Assembly: GCA_021203515.1 (NCBI GenBank)
Contig: JAJQAY010000131.1
Span: 34,313-98,312, forward strand
Direction: 5' to 3'
Length of the DNA stretch: 64,000 nt
DNA from: Bacteroides sp.
GTDB taxonomy: Bacteria; Bacteroidota; Bacteroidia; Bacteroidales; Bacteroidaceae
Shown here: piece after piece, positions 18,931-30,800 of the stretch
How the letters are laid out: the number at the start of each line of letters is the position of its first letter
Position numbering within the stretch: the stretch's first letter is position 1
Position numbers and translations under genes: made by a program
The notes under the pieces: generated by a model
Database searches by the model: none
What the model saw: only the letters and a program-made list of their open reading frames with translations
Told to the model about the DNA's origin: nothing

Positions 18931-21893
18931 CGGCGGGTAGCACATTAGAGATATCTTTTGTCGGTTATAAGACCGAAACCGTGAAAGTAACAAGTAATTC
19001 GACCTATGCGGTGACATTACAAGATGACTCTCAGGCATTGAGTGAAGTTGTTGTAACGGCTATGGGTATCAAGAAAGAAAAGAAAGCATTGGGATATGCC
19101 GTTTCTGATTTAGGCTCAAAAGAAATCTTGAAGAATAAGAATACTAATGTAATCAACTCTTTGGCTGGTAAAGTTCCCGGTGTTAACATCACTCAAAGTA
19201 GTGGAGCTGCCGGAGCAGGCGCCAGTATTACTATTCGTGGTGGTAACTCCACTTCGGAAGGTCGTGAAAATCAGCCGCTGTTTGTTGTGGATGGAATTAT
19301 TTATGATAACTCTACGCAAGTGGTTGGTAACAGCGGTACTGACGGTATGACTCGTAGTAATACTACTTATTCAAACCGTGTGATGGATATTAATCCGGAA
19401 GATATTGAGAATATGTCTGTCTTGAAAGGTACAGCAGCAGCAGCTTTGTATGGTTCTCGTGCTGCCGATGGTGTTATTATCATTACTACCAAGAAGGGTG
19501 CCGAAGGCTCTGTAAAAGTGGATGTCTCAAGTAAGTTGAGTACTTCTTGGACTACTAAGCTACCGGAAGCACAAACAATTTTCGGACGCGGATATTATGA
19601 GAATAATGGTGTATTCAATGATTTGACTTACAAATCCTGGAGTGAAGAGATTGCCGCCGGTACTCCTATTTATGATAATATCGGAAATTTCTTCCAGAAT
19701 GGAGCTGTATGGGATAATAATGTCAGTGTTTCCGGTGGTACTAAAAACAGTTCTTTCTTCTTGTCATTATCTAATTATGACCAACAGGGTATTGTTCGTA
19801 AAACCGGTTACAACAAAACTACGGTTCGTTTTAATGGTGAACAGAAATACGCTCGCCTGACAGTTGGAGCTAATGTTTCCTATTCAATAGCTGATACGGA
19901 TAAGACTTTGACTTCCGGTGGTTTATACGACGGTGGTTGTAATGGTGCTATGAGTGCACTCTATAGCTGGCCGCAGACAGAAGATATGTCTAAATATCTA
20001 AATGAGGACGGAAGTAAATACCGTTTGTTTGATAGACGTTGGGATTTGGCCGATGATAAGGAAAATTCATATTGGATTATCAATAAAGATAAGATGACTG
20101 ATAAAACCAAACGTTTTACGGGAGCTTTGAATGCATCTTTCAAGATAGCAGATTGGTGGGACATTTCGGCACGCGTAGGTTATGACCAGTATAAGACTGA
20201 GGTCTATACATATATAGCTCCGGGTTCTGTAGTGAAAGAAATATATCAAAATGGTCGTTTGAATAAGAGCGATTATGACTACACTTATATTTCTACGAAT
20301 GTAATGACTAACTTCCATAAAACATTTGGCGATTTTGATTTTAATCTTTTGTTGGGCACCGCGTCAGAGAGTACTGAGCGTCTCAACCAAACTCACTGGG
20401 GATATAACTTTATTACAGCCGGGACTATAAGTTTTGCCAACATCTCTAATAACAATAAGTTTTTCAATGATAACACGATTAAAAAAACGTTTGGTAGGTG
20501 CATATGGTGAGTTCCGCGCTTCTTATAAGAACATAGCTTATTTAACTGTAACAGGCCGTAATGACTGGTCGTCAACTCTGCCTATTGACAATCGTTCTTA
20601 TTTCTATCCTTCAGTTAGCGGTTCTTTTGTTTTCACGGAATTGCCGCCGAAGAACGATGTCCTTACTTTCGGTAAAGTTCGTGCAAGTTGGCACAGGTTG
20701 GTAAAGATGCCAATCCTTATGCAACCCTTACTTCTTTGAGATCTCCTTTCAGCTATGGCTCATTTACGATGATTGGTAATAGTTTTGAAAGAGGTAATCC
20801 TTATTTGAAGCCGGAAATTCAAACGGCTTGGGAAGTTGGTGCTGAATTGAGATTCTTGAATGGACGCATTGGTTTGGATTATACTTACTATCATAGTTCT
20901 ACAAAGAACCAGATTGCATCTCCTCGTTTGTCCAACGCCAGTGGTTATACAATGGTTTCTATCAATTCCGGTTCCGTAATCAATGACGGTATGGAAATCG
21001 CAATAACAGGTAAGCCGATTGCAACCAGAAATTTTGAATGGAATTTGACGCTGAATACATCTTATAATCGCGGTAAGTTGGGCGACTCCCTGAAGGGTGT
21101 TGCATATTTCTATCCGACGGATGCGCAGTTTGGTACAGTGAAGGCAGCATCAATTCCTAATGGTGGTCATTTCCTGGCTATGACAGGTAGTCGCTATCAG
21201 TATGAAAAAGATGCAGAGGGTAATGAAATAGAAAATGGTCGCTATCTGGTTGATGCAACAACCGGTCTGTATAAACTGACGGCATCGACCGATAATCCGA
21301 TTGTTGGTAATCGTGAACCGAAATTTATTGGAGGTTTGAATAGTAGTTTGCGCTATAAGGATTTGACAGTTTCTTTCTTGCTCGATTTCCGCATTGGCGG
21401 TGATGTTTATAATGGTACGGAATATTACATGGTTTCCAATGGTTTGAGTAAAAGAACTTTGGAGAATGGACGTGAGTATGTGACGGTAAGCGGAGTAGAC
21501 AGCAGCACAGGTGCTGAGGTTAATCAGACTTATTATGCTGATAAGGATTATGTAATAAGTGGTGTTACTTATTCCGGTAAGGCTATGATAAAGAAGTATT
21601 GGGATAACTATTGCTCTAATTCCTACAATTTTATTCAGTCTGTAAATTGGTTGAAGTTACGTTCTTTGTCAGTTAGCTATGACTTTACCAAATTGATTAG
21701 GAAACAGAATGTAGTTAAGGGTTTGTCTGTAACAGCTACCGGTACTAATCTCTTTACGTGGACAAACTATGATGGTATGGATCCGGAAGTGAGTACGGCA
21801 GGTGGTACCGGAGGTTCCGGTTCTACAGGTATCGATTACTGTAGCGTACCTTCTACTTCAAGTTTCTCTTTCGGAGTAAATCTCACATTCTAA
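18783..21893 (+). pseudogene. SusC/RagA transporter (right): silent cassette, two frameshifts
   Basis: Paralogue of the left susC, about 1,036 codons from the repeat junction to the stop. It lacks a start codon, signal peptide and promoter; the first in-frame start is an internal GTG at 18870. Domains match the left copy: KITGKVVDANGEPIIGAS, LSEVVVTAMGIKKEKKALGY, VVDGIIYDNS, MSVLKGTAAAALYGSRAAD, and C-terminal SFSFGVNLTF. An extra A in an A7 run at 20480-20486 and a missing G in TTGG at 20692-20695 shift the frame and cancel in length. The body is conserved, which suggests it is used at times. The expected way is through inversion of the adjacent segment. Confidence 0.88.
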
Positions 21894-21913
21894 GAACTTA
21901 AAAATAGAAGATT

Positions 21914-23901
21914 ATGAAGAATTTGAAATATATAATATTGGGTTGCGTGCTCGCATTGGGCATGACATCCTATGATGATTGGTTGGACGTTAATACTAAT
22001 CCTGATAATCCAAACAGTGAAAGTGCATTATTAACAAACAGGTTGCCGTGGATACAGCATTTCTATATGTATTCTGCCGGAACAGCCAATATGCGTACAG
22101 CTTGCCAGGCTGGGGTGTATTATAGTAATAATGCGAATAACAATAAACTGGGAGTAACTTGGAATTGTGTCTCCGGAAGCGTAACAGCCTCTTATCAGAC
22201 ATTTTTCACAGTAGTTGCCAATAATCTGGATGATATGTATAGGAAAGCTCAGTCGGAGGGTGCATATCACTATATGGCTGCGGCAGATGTTTTCCATGTG
22301 TTGGGTTTTATGCAAATGCTCGATTTGTTTGGAGAAATGCCATATACGGATGCATTGGGGCTATCGCCTAGTCCGGCCTACGATGATGGTAAAACAATTT
22401 ATAACGGTTGCATAGCAAAGCTTGATGAAGCGATTGAATTGTTTGGCAAAGCGCAGGCATCTACAGCCGAGAGTTTGGCAAGCGGTGATATGTGGAACAA
22501 TGGCGATGTGGGTAAGTGGTTGAAACTATGTTATGGTCTGAAAGCACGTTATCTGTTGAAAGTGTCTAAAAAGGCTGATTTGTTTGATGCGGATGCTATT
22601 CTGGAATGTCTGAGCAAGGCCCTTCAGTCTAATGATGACAACACATTAGCTCCGTGTTATAATAGTCCTTCTACGGAAATCGATTCATACTATGGAGACC
22701 CTATTACTCCTAATGGAAACTGGGATTACGCGGCTTATGGTGGTAACCAGCGTTATACGAAATATTATTGTGATTTGCTGACCAATATGCGTGGTTCCGG
22801 TGTGGAAGACCTCCCCGTATGACTAAGATAGTTCCGGCAGCGATGTGCAATATTAAGTTGGATGCCAGTGGCAAGGTGCAATCATATGATTGGTTACGTT
22901 CCGTGGGTGTTGATACATATGGAGAAGCAGAACGTTTGGTGGCAGGTGGAGCTACTTCTATTCAGACGGTTTCTTATGCAGGTGTAGATAAAGATGTGAA
23001 ATACACTATTGAAGATGATAATAAGCGTGCTGCATTTATAGCGACCCTAAACGGAAAACATTCTTATAAGGAGGAAGGTAAAGTTGTGACAGTGACTTAT
23101 GCTAAGGGCTCATCTTACGTAGAAAACTCTAACTATATTCAGGCCGGTGATACGATTTATGTAAATCTGCGCAGTGGTTCTTGTACAACGGGAAATGCCA
23201 GTCTGGGAGAAAAGGATGTGAATTGGTATTTTAATACAGATGCATTGGCAGCCGGTGCTGTTGGTTCTACAGGCTCATTCCAAATACGTCCTAATTCCGA
23301 TCAGGAAATAGTAACTTATCATGAGATGTGCTTTATTAAGGCAGAAGTTTATATGCGGAAAGGTGATAAGCCACAGGCTCTTGCCGCTTATAAAGCCGGT
23401 ATTAAAGCGCACATAGATATGATGCAAAAGAAGTTGCAAGAGTGGCAGGCGTCCGGTTATGCCAATCCGGATATGTGGCCGATGGATGATGGTCAAATTG
23501 TAAGCTATATGTCTAGTGCGGCAGTTTGCCAAAGCGGCAGCGAATTGACGATGGCTGATATTATGTTGCAGAAGTATCTGGCAATGGGATGTAGCATCGA
23601 GAATTTTAATGACATGCGTCGTTTCAACTTCAGCGCAGGTAATATTGGTGATTATGGAGTTGTATATCCCGGTTATGGACGTACTAAGTTATTTGCCGGA
23701 CAAGCAGAAGTTACAGGCTCTGCACCTACGGATCCTACTTATTGGATGCGTCGTTGGATGTTACCTGGTTCTCTTGAACTGAATTATAACTCGGAAAATG
23801 CATTGGCTGTAAATGCTCGTGCAGGTGATCCTGATATCTGATGTATTCCTACCTGGTGGGATTGCGCAAGCGATGACGAGTACTATGGTTATATCAAGTA
23901 G
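21914..23901 (+). pseudogene. SusD/RagB-type protein (right), frameshift, stop, lost lipobox Cys
   Basis: About 662 residues when intact, 20 bp after the right susC. The signal peptide is followed by GMTSYDDWLDVNTNPDNP; the lipobox cysteine expected before DDWLD is Tyr (TAT where TGT is expected), so lipid attachment should fail. One C is missing in the C4 run at 22814-22817 (VEDL, then PRMTKIVPAAM when restored). TGA at 23839-23841 replaces the expected Trp in DPDI-stop; reading through gives IPTWWDCASDDEYYGYIK and the natural TAG at 23899-23901, matching the WWD ending of the left paralogue. Other SusD traits are YHEMCFIKAEVYMRKG and FNDMRRFNFS. Confidence 0.88.
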
Positions 23902-23954
23902 TTTACCAATAAAACTCTTAGTTTATAGAATGTTAAATTAAATATCTTAAAATC

Positions 23955-23988
23955 TTGAGGCGTATATTTGTTTCATTGATTATCTTTG
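23955..23988 (+). promoter_or_regulatory. Possible promoter after the right SusC/SusD operon
   Basis: TATCTTTG at 23981-23988 matches the -7 consensus, with TTG at 23955-23957 placed 23 bp upstream. A second -7-like box, TATATTTG, lies at 23963-23970. Transcription from here would reach the terminator at 24102 after about 110 nt, or continue to the gene at 24173. Confidence 0.4.
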
Positions 23989-24025
23989 CACTCAGATTTT
24001 TTGGATTCATAAAAGATTAAATTAA

Positions 24026-24102
24026 AGATATTGGAGACTAAAAAGTCTTCATTCATAGATGATGATTGGAACAGCCGGTTCGTGAGAATCGGCTGTTTTT
24101 TG
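24026..24102 (+). repeat. Outer inverted repeat, right copy
   Basis: Partner of the repeat at 13132-13207. The first 43 bp are identical, including the self-complementary GACTAAAAAGTC. The copy ends in the terminator of the right operon. It starts 124 bp after the natural susD stop, whereas the left copy starts only 9 bp after its susD. Confidence 0.85.
24070..24102 (+). terminator. Terminator of the right SusC/SusD operon
   Basis: AACAGCCG pairs with CGGCTGTT around a 12-nt loop, followed by a run of T residues. A standard intrinsic terminator. Confidence 0.75.
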
Positions 24103-24172
24103 TTTCTGTTTGTTTGCATATCAACGGCGGCAGTGTTATTTTTGCAAGAAATGGCGAAGACAAGTTAATTAT

Positions 24173-24985
24173 ATGATGGAACAAGGCAAGAAATTTATAT
24201 CTCCCGGAGCATGGTTTGCTATGGAGTATCCGGCAGACTGGAACGAATTTGAAGATGGGAAAGGCTCTTTCCTCTTTTATAATCCCAATGAGTAGACGGG
24301 CAACTTTCGCATCTCGGCATACAAATGAAATGCGACATATGGCAAAGAGGCTATCCGGCAGGAACTGAAGGAGAACCCTTCGGCCACGCTGGTCAAGATA
24401 GGAAGTCTGAAATGTGCATACAGCAAAGAAATGTTTGAAGAAGAAGAAGGAACCTATTATACTTCCCATGTATGGATTACGGGCAAAGGCGATGTAGCTT
24501 TCGAGTGTTCGTTTACCGTGAGCAAAGGAGAGTCTGCGGCAGAAGCGGAGCAAGTGATTGCTTCTTTGGAAGTGCGCGATGCCAACCGGAAGTATCCGGC
24601 AGAGATAATTCCGGTACGCCTTTCTGAAATCTATCAGATAAACGAGGCGTATGAATGGGCTAGCACCACGGTGAAAGAACAATTCAAAAAAGACTTCCAG
24701 GGCGCAGAAGAAGATATTGCCAGTATGCAGCAAATGGTGGATAGCGGTAGCATCGGAGCCAAAAAGAAGGAAGCGTGGCTAGCATTGGGCATTGTGCTCT
24801 GTGTTATTCTAGCCAATGAAGTAGACGGACTGGAGTGGCGTACGCTGATAGACGGCAATCGCGAAGCGCCTGTTCTTGTGAATGTGGCGACCGGAGAAGA
24901 GATAGACCCCATGAAGTTAGTGTGGAGCAAAGTGAAAGCTGGCGAAGCTTGCAATTTGGCAGAAACCTACAAGAACCTGCTCTGA
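24173..24985 (+). pseudogene. DUF3805/DUF3806-type protein, two in-frame stops
   Basis: About 270 codons, opening MMEQGKKFISPGAWFAMEYPADWNEFEDG. No signal peptide is evident. The first half resembles the DUF3805 family and the second (DIASMQQMVDSGSIGAKKKEAWLALGIVLC) DUF3806, both found in Bacteroides and of unknown function; this assignment rests on memory of the family pattern. TAG at 24293-24295 (NPNE-stop-TGNF, Trp expected) and TGA at 24326-24328 (AYK-stop-NATYG, Gly expected) interrupt it while the frame is kept. It lies between the SusC/SusD locus and the ABC-F gene. Confidence 0.6.
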
Positions 24986-25013
24986 ATGACAGACACTCCG
25001 CAGCACATGTCTC

Positions 25014-25034
25014 GTAATTTGTAATTAGTAATTA
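25014..25034 (+). repeat. Dispersed AT-rich repeat, copy 1
   Basis: A 21-bp sequence (beginning GTAATTTGTAATTAG) also found exactly at 52907-52927. Both copies lie within about 35 bp of a start codon, here the ABC-F gene. The internal TAATTAG units look like a small tandem expansion. Confidence 0.5.
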
Positions 25035-25046
25035 GTAATCAATTCA

Positions 25047-26918
25047 ATGAATCCTATTTTGCAAGTCGAAAACCTCACCAAGTCTTTTGGTGATTTGGTA
25101 CTCTTAAATAATGCCTCCTTTGGCTTGACCGAGGGGTAACGTGTTGGCTTGATAGCTAAAAACGGAAGCGGCAAGACTACCTTGCTGAACATTCTTTCCG
25201 GAAAGGAGGGCTATGAAGGCGACACCATCTCTTTCAGACGCGATTTAAGAGTGGGCTACCTGGAACAAGACCCGCAATATCCCGAAAACCTGACCGTATT
25301 GGAAGCCTGCTTCCACCACGGCAACAGCACCGTGGAACTGATTAAGGAATATGAGCACTGCATGGAGACGGAAGGGTATCCCGGCTTGGACGAAATCCTG
25401 GTGCGCATGGATCATGAGAAGGCTTGGGAGTACGAACAGAAAGCGAAGCAAATCCTTTCGCAACTGAAAATCCGCGACTTCGACCAGCAAGTGAAGCACC
25501 TTTCCGGTGGGTAGTTGAAGTGCGTGGCACTGGCCAATACCCTTATCACCGAACCAGATCTGCTGATACTGGACGAGCCTACCAACCACCTCGACCTCGA
25601 TATGACCGAATGGCTGGAAGACTACCTGCGCCGCACCAACCTCGCATTGCTGATGGTGACGCACGACCGCTACTTCCTCGACCGCGTATGTTCAGAAATC
25701 ATAGAAATAGACAACCGCCAGATTTATCAATATAAAGGCAACTACAGCTATTATCTGGAGAAGCGCCAGGAGCGCATCGAGTCTAAAACTGTAGAAGTGG
25801 AACGCGCCAACAACCTCTACCGCACCGAATTGGAGTGGATGCGCCGCATGCCGCAAGCCCGCGGACACAAGGCACGCTATCGCGAAGATGCTTTCTATGA
25901 ATTGGAGAAGGTGGCCAAGCAGCATTTCAACAACGACAACGTGAAGCTAGACGTCAAGGCATCCTACATCGGCAGCAAGATATTCGAAGCCGACCACTTG
26001 TATAAGTCATTCGGCGACCTGAAGATATTGGATGATTTCTCCTACATCTTTTCCCGTTACGAGAAGATGGGCATCGTAGGAAACAACGGTACGGGAAAGT
26101 CCACCTTCATCAAGATATTGATGGGGCAGGAGCAGGCAGACGGTGGTACGGTGGACATCGGCGAGACAGTACGTTTCGGTTACTACTCGCAGGACGGCTT
26201 GCAATTTGACGAACAGATGAAGGTGATTGATGTGGTGCAGGACATTGCCGAGGTCATCGAACTGGGCAACGGCAAGAAGCTGACCGCCTCACAATTCCTG
26301 CAACATTTCCTCTTTACTCCCGAAACGCAGCACAGTTATGTCTATAAGTTGAGTGGTGGCGAGCGCCGCCGTCTCTATCTGTGCACGGTGCTGATGCGAA
26401 ATCCGAACTTCCTTGTGCTGGACGAACCCACCAACGACCTGGACATCGTCACGCTGAACGTATTGGAAGAATATTTGCAGAACTTCAAAGGTTGCGTCAT
26501 CGTGGTGAGCCACGACCGCTACTTTATGGATAAGGTGGTAGACCACCTGCTGGTGTTCAACGGACAGGGAGATATCCGTGATTTCCCCGGCAACTATACC
26601 CAATACCGTGACTGGAAAGATGCCAAAGCCCATCAGGAGAAAGAAAAAGAGGTTTCGAAAGAGCAGGAAGAGAAAACCGCTAAAGTGCGCCTGAACGAGA
26701 AGCGTCGTATGTCCTTCAAGGAGAAGCGCGAATTTGAACAGCTTGAACAGGAAATAGCGGAGTTGGAAGCCGAAAAGAAATCCATAGAAGACGCCCTGTG
26801 CAGCGGTGCGCTTTCGGTGGACGAACTCACGGAGAAGTCGAAGCGCCTGCCCGAACTGACGGACTTGATTGACGAGAAAACTTTGCGATGGTTGGAATTA
26901 AGCGAAATAGAAGGATGA
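25047..26918 (+). pseudogene. ABC-F family ATPase (Uup-like), two in-frame stops
   Basis: Soluble protein of 623 residues with two ABC domains and a C-terminal coiled coil; such proteins act on the ribosome. Domain 1 has Walker A KNGSGKTTL, signature LSGG-stop-LK, and Walker B LLILDEPTNHLDLDM. Domain 2 has GNNGTGKSTF, LSGGERRRLYL and FLVLDEPTNDLDI. The tail (about residues 545-615) is a charged coiled coil. TAA at 25137-25139 and TAG at 25512-25514 both stand where Gln is expected (EGQRVGLIA and LSGGQLK), each one C to T change from Gln codons. KCVALAN in place of KRVALAN is a further likely C to T change. The stop overlaps the next gene's start. Confidence 0.9.
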
Positions 26919-27751
26919 ACTTAACGAATTATCATAGCCATAGTCTTTACTGTGACGGACGTGCCGGCATGGAGGATTTCGTGCGGTTTGCTTTGAGCGA
27001 GGGTTTTACCTCCTACGGCTTTTCATCCCATGCTCCGTTACCGTTTTCTACGGCGTGGACCATGGAGTGGGACCGCATGGACGACTATCTGGCTGAATTT
27101 CATCGTTTGAAAAAGAAATATGCTCCGAGCATCGAGCTTTATCTTGGCTTGGAAATAGATTACTTGAATGAGGACAGCAATCCGTCCATTGCCCGCTTCC
27201 GGGAGCTCCCGTTAGACTATCGCATCGGTTCTGTGCACCTGCTGTATAATGCTGAAGGAGAAGTGGTAGATATAGACGTCCCTGCAGATACTTACCGGAA
27301 AATAGTGGACGAACAGTTCGACGGAGATTTGGAGCACGTCGTGCGCCTATACTACGGGCGGTTGAGGCGTATGCTGGAGTTGGGCGGTTTTGATATTGTG
27401 GGCCATGCAGACAAGATGCACTACAATGCTTCCTGTTATCGTCCCGGCTTGCTCGACGAACCGTGGTACGACCAATTGGTGTGGGAGTATTTCGAAGATA
27501 TTGCCCGTCGCGGCTATCAGATGGAAATCAACACGAAAGCCTATCACGAATTGGGCACTTTCTATCCCAATGAGCGCTATTTTCCGTTCCTGCTGGACTT
27601 GGGCGTCCGGGTGCAAGTGAATAGCGACGCCCATTATCCCGAACGGATAAACAACGGGCGTCCCGAGGCATTGGAGGCTTTGAAGAAAGCCGGATATCAA
27701 TCGCTTGTAGAGCGTTATGACGGCGAATGGAAAGATATACCGATACTGTAA
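26915..27751 (+). CDS. Histidinol-phosphatase, PHP family
   Basis: 278 residues from the ATG at 26915, which overlaps the ABC-F stop (ATGA). The PHP metal ligands are seen in NYHSHSLYCDGRAGMEDF, SSHAPLPF, GLEIDYL, GHADKMHYN and VNSDAHYPERI. Proteins of this family remove phosphate from histidinol phosphate in histidine synthesis, but the PHP fold covers other phosphoesterases and no his genes are nearby. A longer ORF start at 26888 is possible but less likely. Confidence 0.82.
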   Translation: MNLTNYHSHSLYCDGRAGMEDFVRFALSEGFTSYGFSSHAPLPFSTAWTMEWDRMDDYLAEFHRLKKKYAPSIELYLGLEIDYLNEDSNPSIARFRELPLDYRIGSVHLLYNAEGEVVDIDVPADTYRKIVDEQFDGDLEHVVRLYYGRLRRMLELGGFDIVGHADKMHYNASCYRPGLLDEPWYDQLVWEYFEDIARRGYQMEINTKAYHELGTFYPNERYFPFLLDLGVRVQVNSDAHYPERINNGRPEALEALKKAGYQSLVERYDGEWKDIPIL

Positions 27752-27839
27752 ATTCTGACGTTATACATTGATGATAACTACGTTTAGGAGTTCTCAATAT
27801 TACTTATGTACTATTGTTTAGCATATTCAGTTATCATTT

Positions 27840-30800
27840 TTACGCAATTGAATCATGCAACATATCCACATACTTCACGAGCAGACTGGCTTTATCACCA
27901 AATATGTTGACTACATTGATACCAGAGAAAGGTGGTTGGTTGGCTAAAATCTCTTTGCGAATGTCACCATTTTGGCATACATATCTGATGATGGTGCGTA
28001 GATATTCTTCTTGCATTCGAGTCATTTCCGCATCATTTATAAGATTTCGATATTTTTGTAAGGCATCTTCTTGGTCTATACCGATAATGCTACGGATGAA
28101 AGCGGCTATGTTGGAAGCAAAAGGCATACTTGTTGTTTGTTCTTGATATTCGTCATGTGTACCTAATTCTTCCCAAAATATTTTTTCAAGTTTGCGTATG
28201 TCTTCTTCCTGAAGTTGTTCGAGATGGTATATTTTTTTGTAATACACTGTCATCTTGCAGGTTTTCTGATAGATAATCCATTACACGTTGGCGGTAATTT
28301 TTGATTTCAGAGACTGTAGTTTGCCCTTCATCTTGTGTAAAAGTATCTTCAATATTGATTGTGAAAGTACGGTTATCACCACCCTCTGTGAGGTATTGCA
28401 CGAGGTCGCGTAACTCTAACCGGACATGTTCCGATGAATCCATAGTCTTGTTTTGCCAGAATTGGGGTGTTTGAACCTCACGCAGTAATTCTATTTTTTG
28501 CATCACTTGCGGTATAGTGGCCTTTTCGCACAATTTCTTTGATATGCCGATAACGTTGATTTGGCATGCTCTTGCTTTTACCGTAGAATCAACCAATGAC
28601 AATTGCAGTTTGAGCAATAATGCATCGAATTGTAAGGCTGCAATGTCTTCGCTCTTTTGAATCAATAATTGGGCCAGATTGTCTTTAATATCTTGCGCCT
28701 GAATCGGTGACAGACAAATCCAATTGGTGGAAATGGAGTAGGTATCTACCAATGCAAGAACCATTCTGACATCAATACGGTTTCTGTTGAGGGCTGACAC
28801 TTGGCGATGTAACAGGTCTGCCAGTTCATCATGGAAAGCTTTCGTCTGTTCATTCTCCTGATATTCGTGGAGTTGGAGTGTTGTTTTCAAATCAACACGG
28901 AGATTGAAAAGTCGCCCTACTATAGATAACCTGCTTGTATTTTCATTGTTATCTGTTGCCATGTTGAAATAGTCGAAGTTTCCCCAATGGTCGTATATCA
29001 TGAACTCTGTTTTGTCTTTGTCCGGACCGAAAATATCTTTGCACAGCCGGGTGCCACGTCCTATCATCTGCCAAAACTTAATCTTTGAACGTACGGGTTT
29101 GAAAAATATCAGATTGACTACTTCGGGTACATCAATTCCGGTATCAAGCATATCGACAGACACAGCTATTTGTGGCATCTTGTTCATGTCTTTGAAGTTA
29201 TCAAGAATGGATTCTGCATATTTTTCGTAATTGTCTATCACTCTGCAAAAATCAGCTCCTAATTCGGGATATAGTACATGGAACCGTTCTGCAATGAGCA
29301 TGGCGTGTTTATGATTATAGGCAAAGATGATGGTTTTCCCGATTCTTGCTCCTTCATTTACCTTTAGCCCGTTTGTCATAAGGTTGTCAAGTACTTTGTC
29401 AACCGTATCGGTATTGTGTATGTAGCTGAATATTTCTGTAGGTTTGATATCTCTTTTATAATCCCCCTCCAGTATGGCATGGGTCTTTTCATATTCAAAG
29501 ATTTCTTTCAGTTCTTCTTTTTCCTTATCCGACAATCGCTCTTCGACAATGCCTTGAGTAAGTATTTCACTTGTGATGGATACAGCGTTATAAGGCACTA
29601 AATAGCCATTATCTACAGCTTCCTGATATTCGTAATTGTCGGTGGGTATGCCTTGTTCCATTTCGAAGAATTGGTAAGTAGAGCGGTCAACTTCATTACG
29701 TGGCGTAGCGGTAAGCCCCAACAGAAGGCTGTCGAAATAACTGAAGATAGCACCGAACTTGCCGAATACTGAGCGATGGGCTTCATCAATGATGACAAGA
29801 TCGAATTTGCCGATGGTGAATTCTTTTTCATTCCGGTCGATGTGGTTTATCATTGTCTGATAAGTGGAGAATAGGATGCGGGCGTTTTTATCACATTTTT
29901 TTCCATTAGCAGACTACACGTTTGAGAGGGTAACAGCTTTTCAAAGTTCTTTTTGGCTTGTTTCACCAACTCCATGCGGTCAGCAAGAAAGAGCACATTC
30001 TTTATCCAACCGTTGCGTGCTAGTACATCTACAATGGAAATGCTGACACGTGTTTTTCCCGTACCTGTGGCCATTACCAACAGAGCACGTCGGTGCAGGG
30101 AGTTGAAATGCGTACAAACGGAACCGATAACCCGTTTCTGATAATCTCGGTCTGTGATGGTCTCATTGATTGTCAAGTCCGTAATGTCAGAACGGCTTCT
30201 CTGGGAAAGCATCCACATCAATTCTTTTTGTGTGTGAAATCCTATTACGGTGCGTGGCGGGTAGTCCAAGCCGTCTATTATTTTGGTAGTAAATCCGTTG
30301 GTATAGTAGATGACGGGACGCTGGCAACCGTATTTAGCCACCAGGCAATCGGCATAGAGTTCCGCTTGTCGACGGCCTTCTGCCGGGTCTTTGCTTGTTT
30401 TTTTTAGCTTCAACTACGGCTAGTGGAAGTCCATTGTCACCAAACAGAACATAATCTACATAACCTTTGCCCGACGGATTGGGCATACCTCCAACTTCTA
30501 TTTCTATGCAAGCCTTGCCTCTGGTGATGCTTCCTTTGGTTTCTATTATTGACCATCCGACTTCTTTGAGGAGCAGGTCTATATAGATAAGGCGTGTTTC
30601 GGCTTCGCTTATTTCCGTTGGATTTTGTGCGGCGAATGTCTTAGGCTGTTCTTGTCCTGATGCTGCATTGGCTGCACTGCTTGCAGCGGTAGTAGTGGCA
30701 TCATCAATGGCGGCAGGTTGGGTAGGGGCGTGATGGAGGTGTGGCTCTGCCTGATTGATGTTTTCGGGTATCAGTGTCTTGTCAAATTTGGGTAGTTCAT

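Noticed and set aside
13216..24102. Polysaccharide utilization locus
   Set aside because: SusC/SusD pairs alone; no glycoside hydrolase, lyase, sulfatase or hybrid sensor lies between 8 and 28 kb, so the substrate cannot be called a glycan.
26888..26914. Longer start of the PHP phosphatase
   Set aside because: The added residues (MVGIKRNRR) come from the overlapping ABC-F frame; the ATG at 26915 in an ATGA overlap gives the normal family start.
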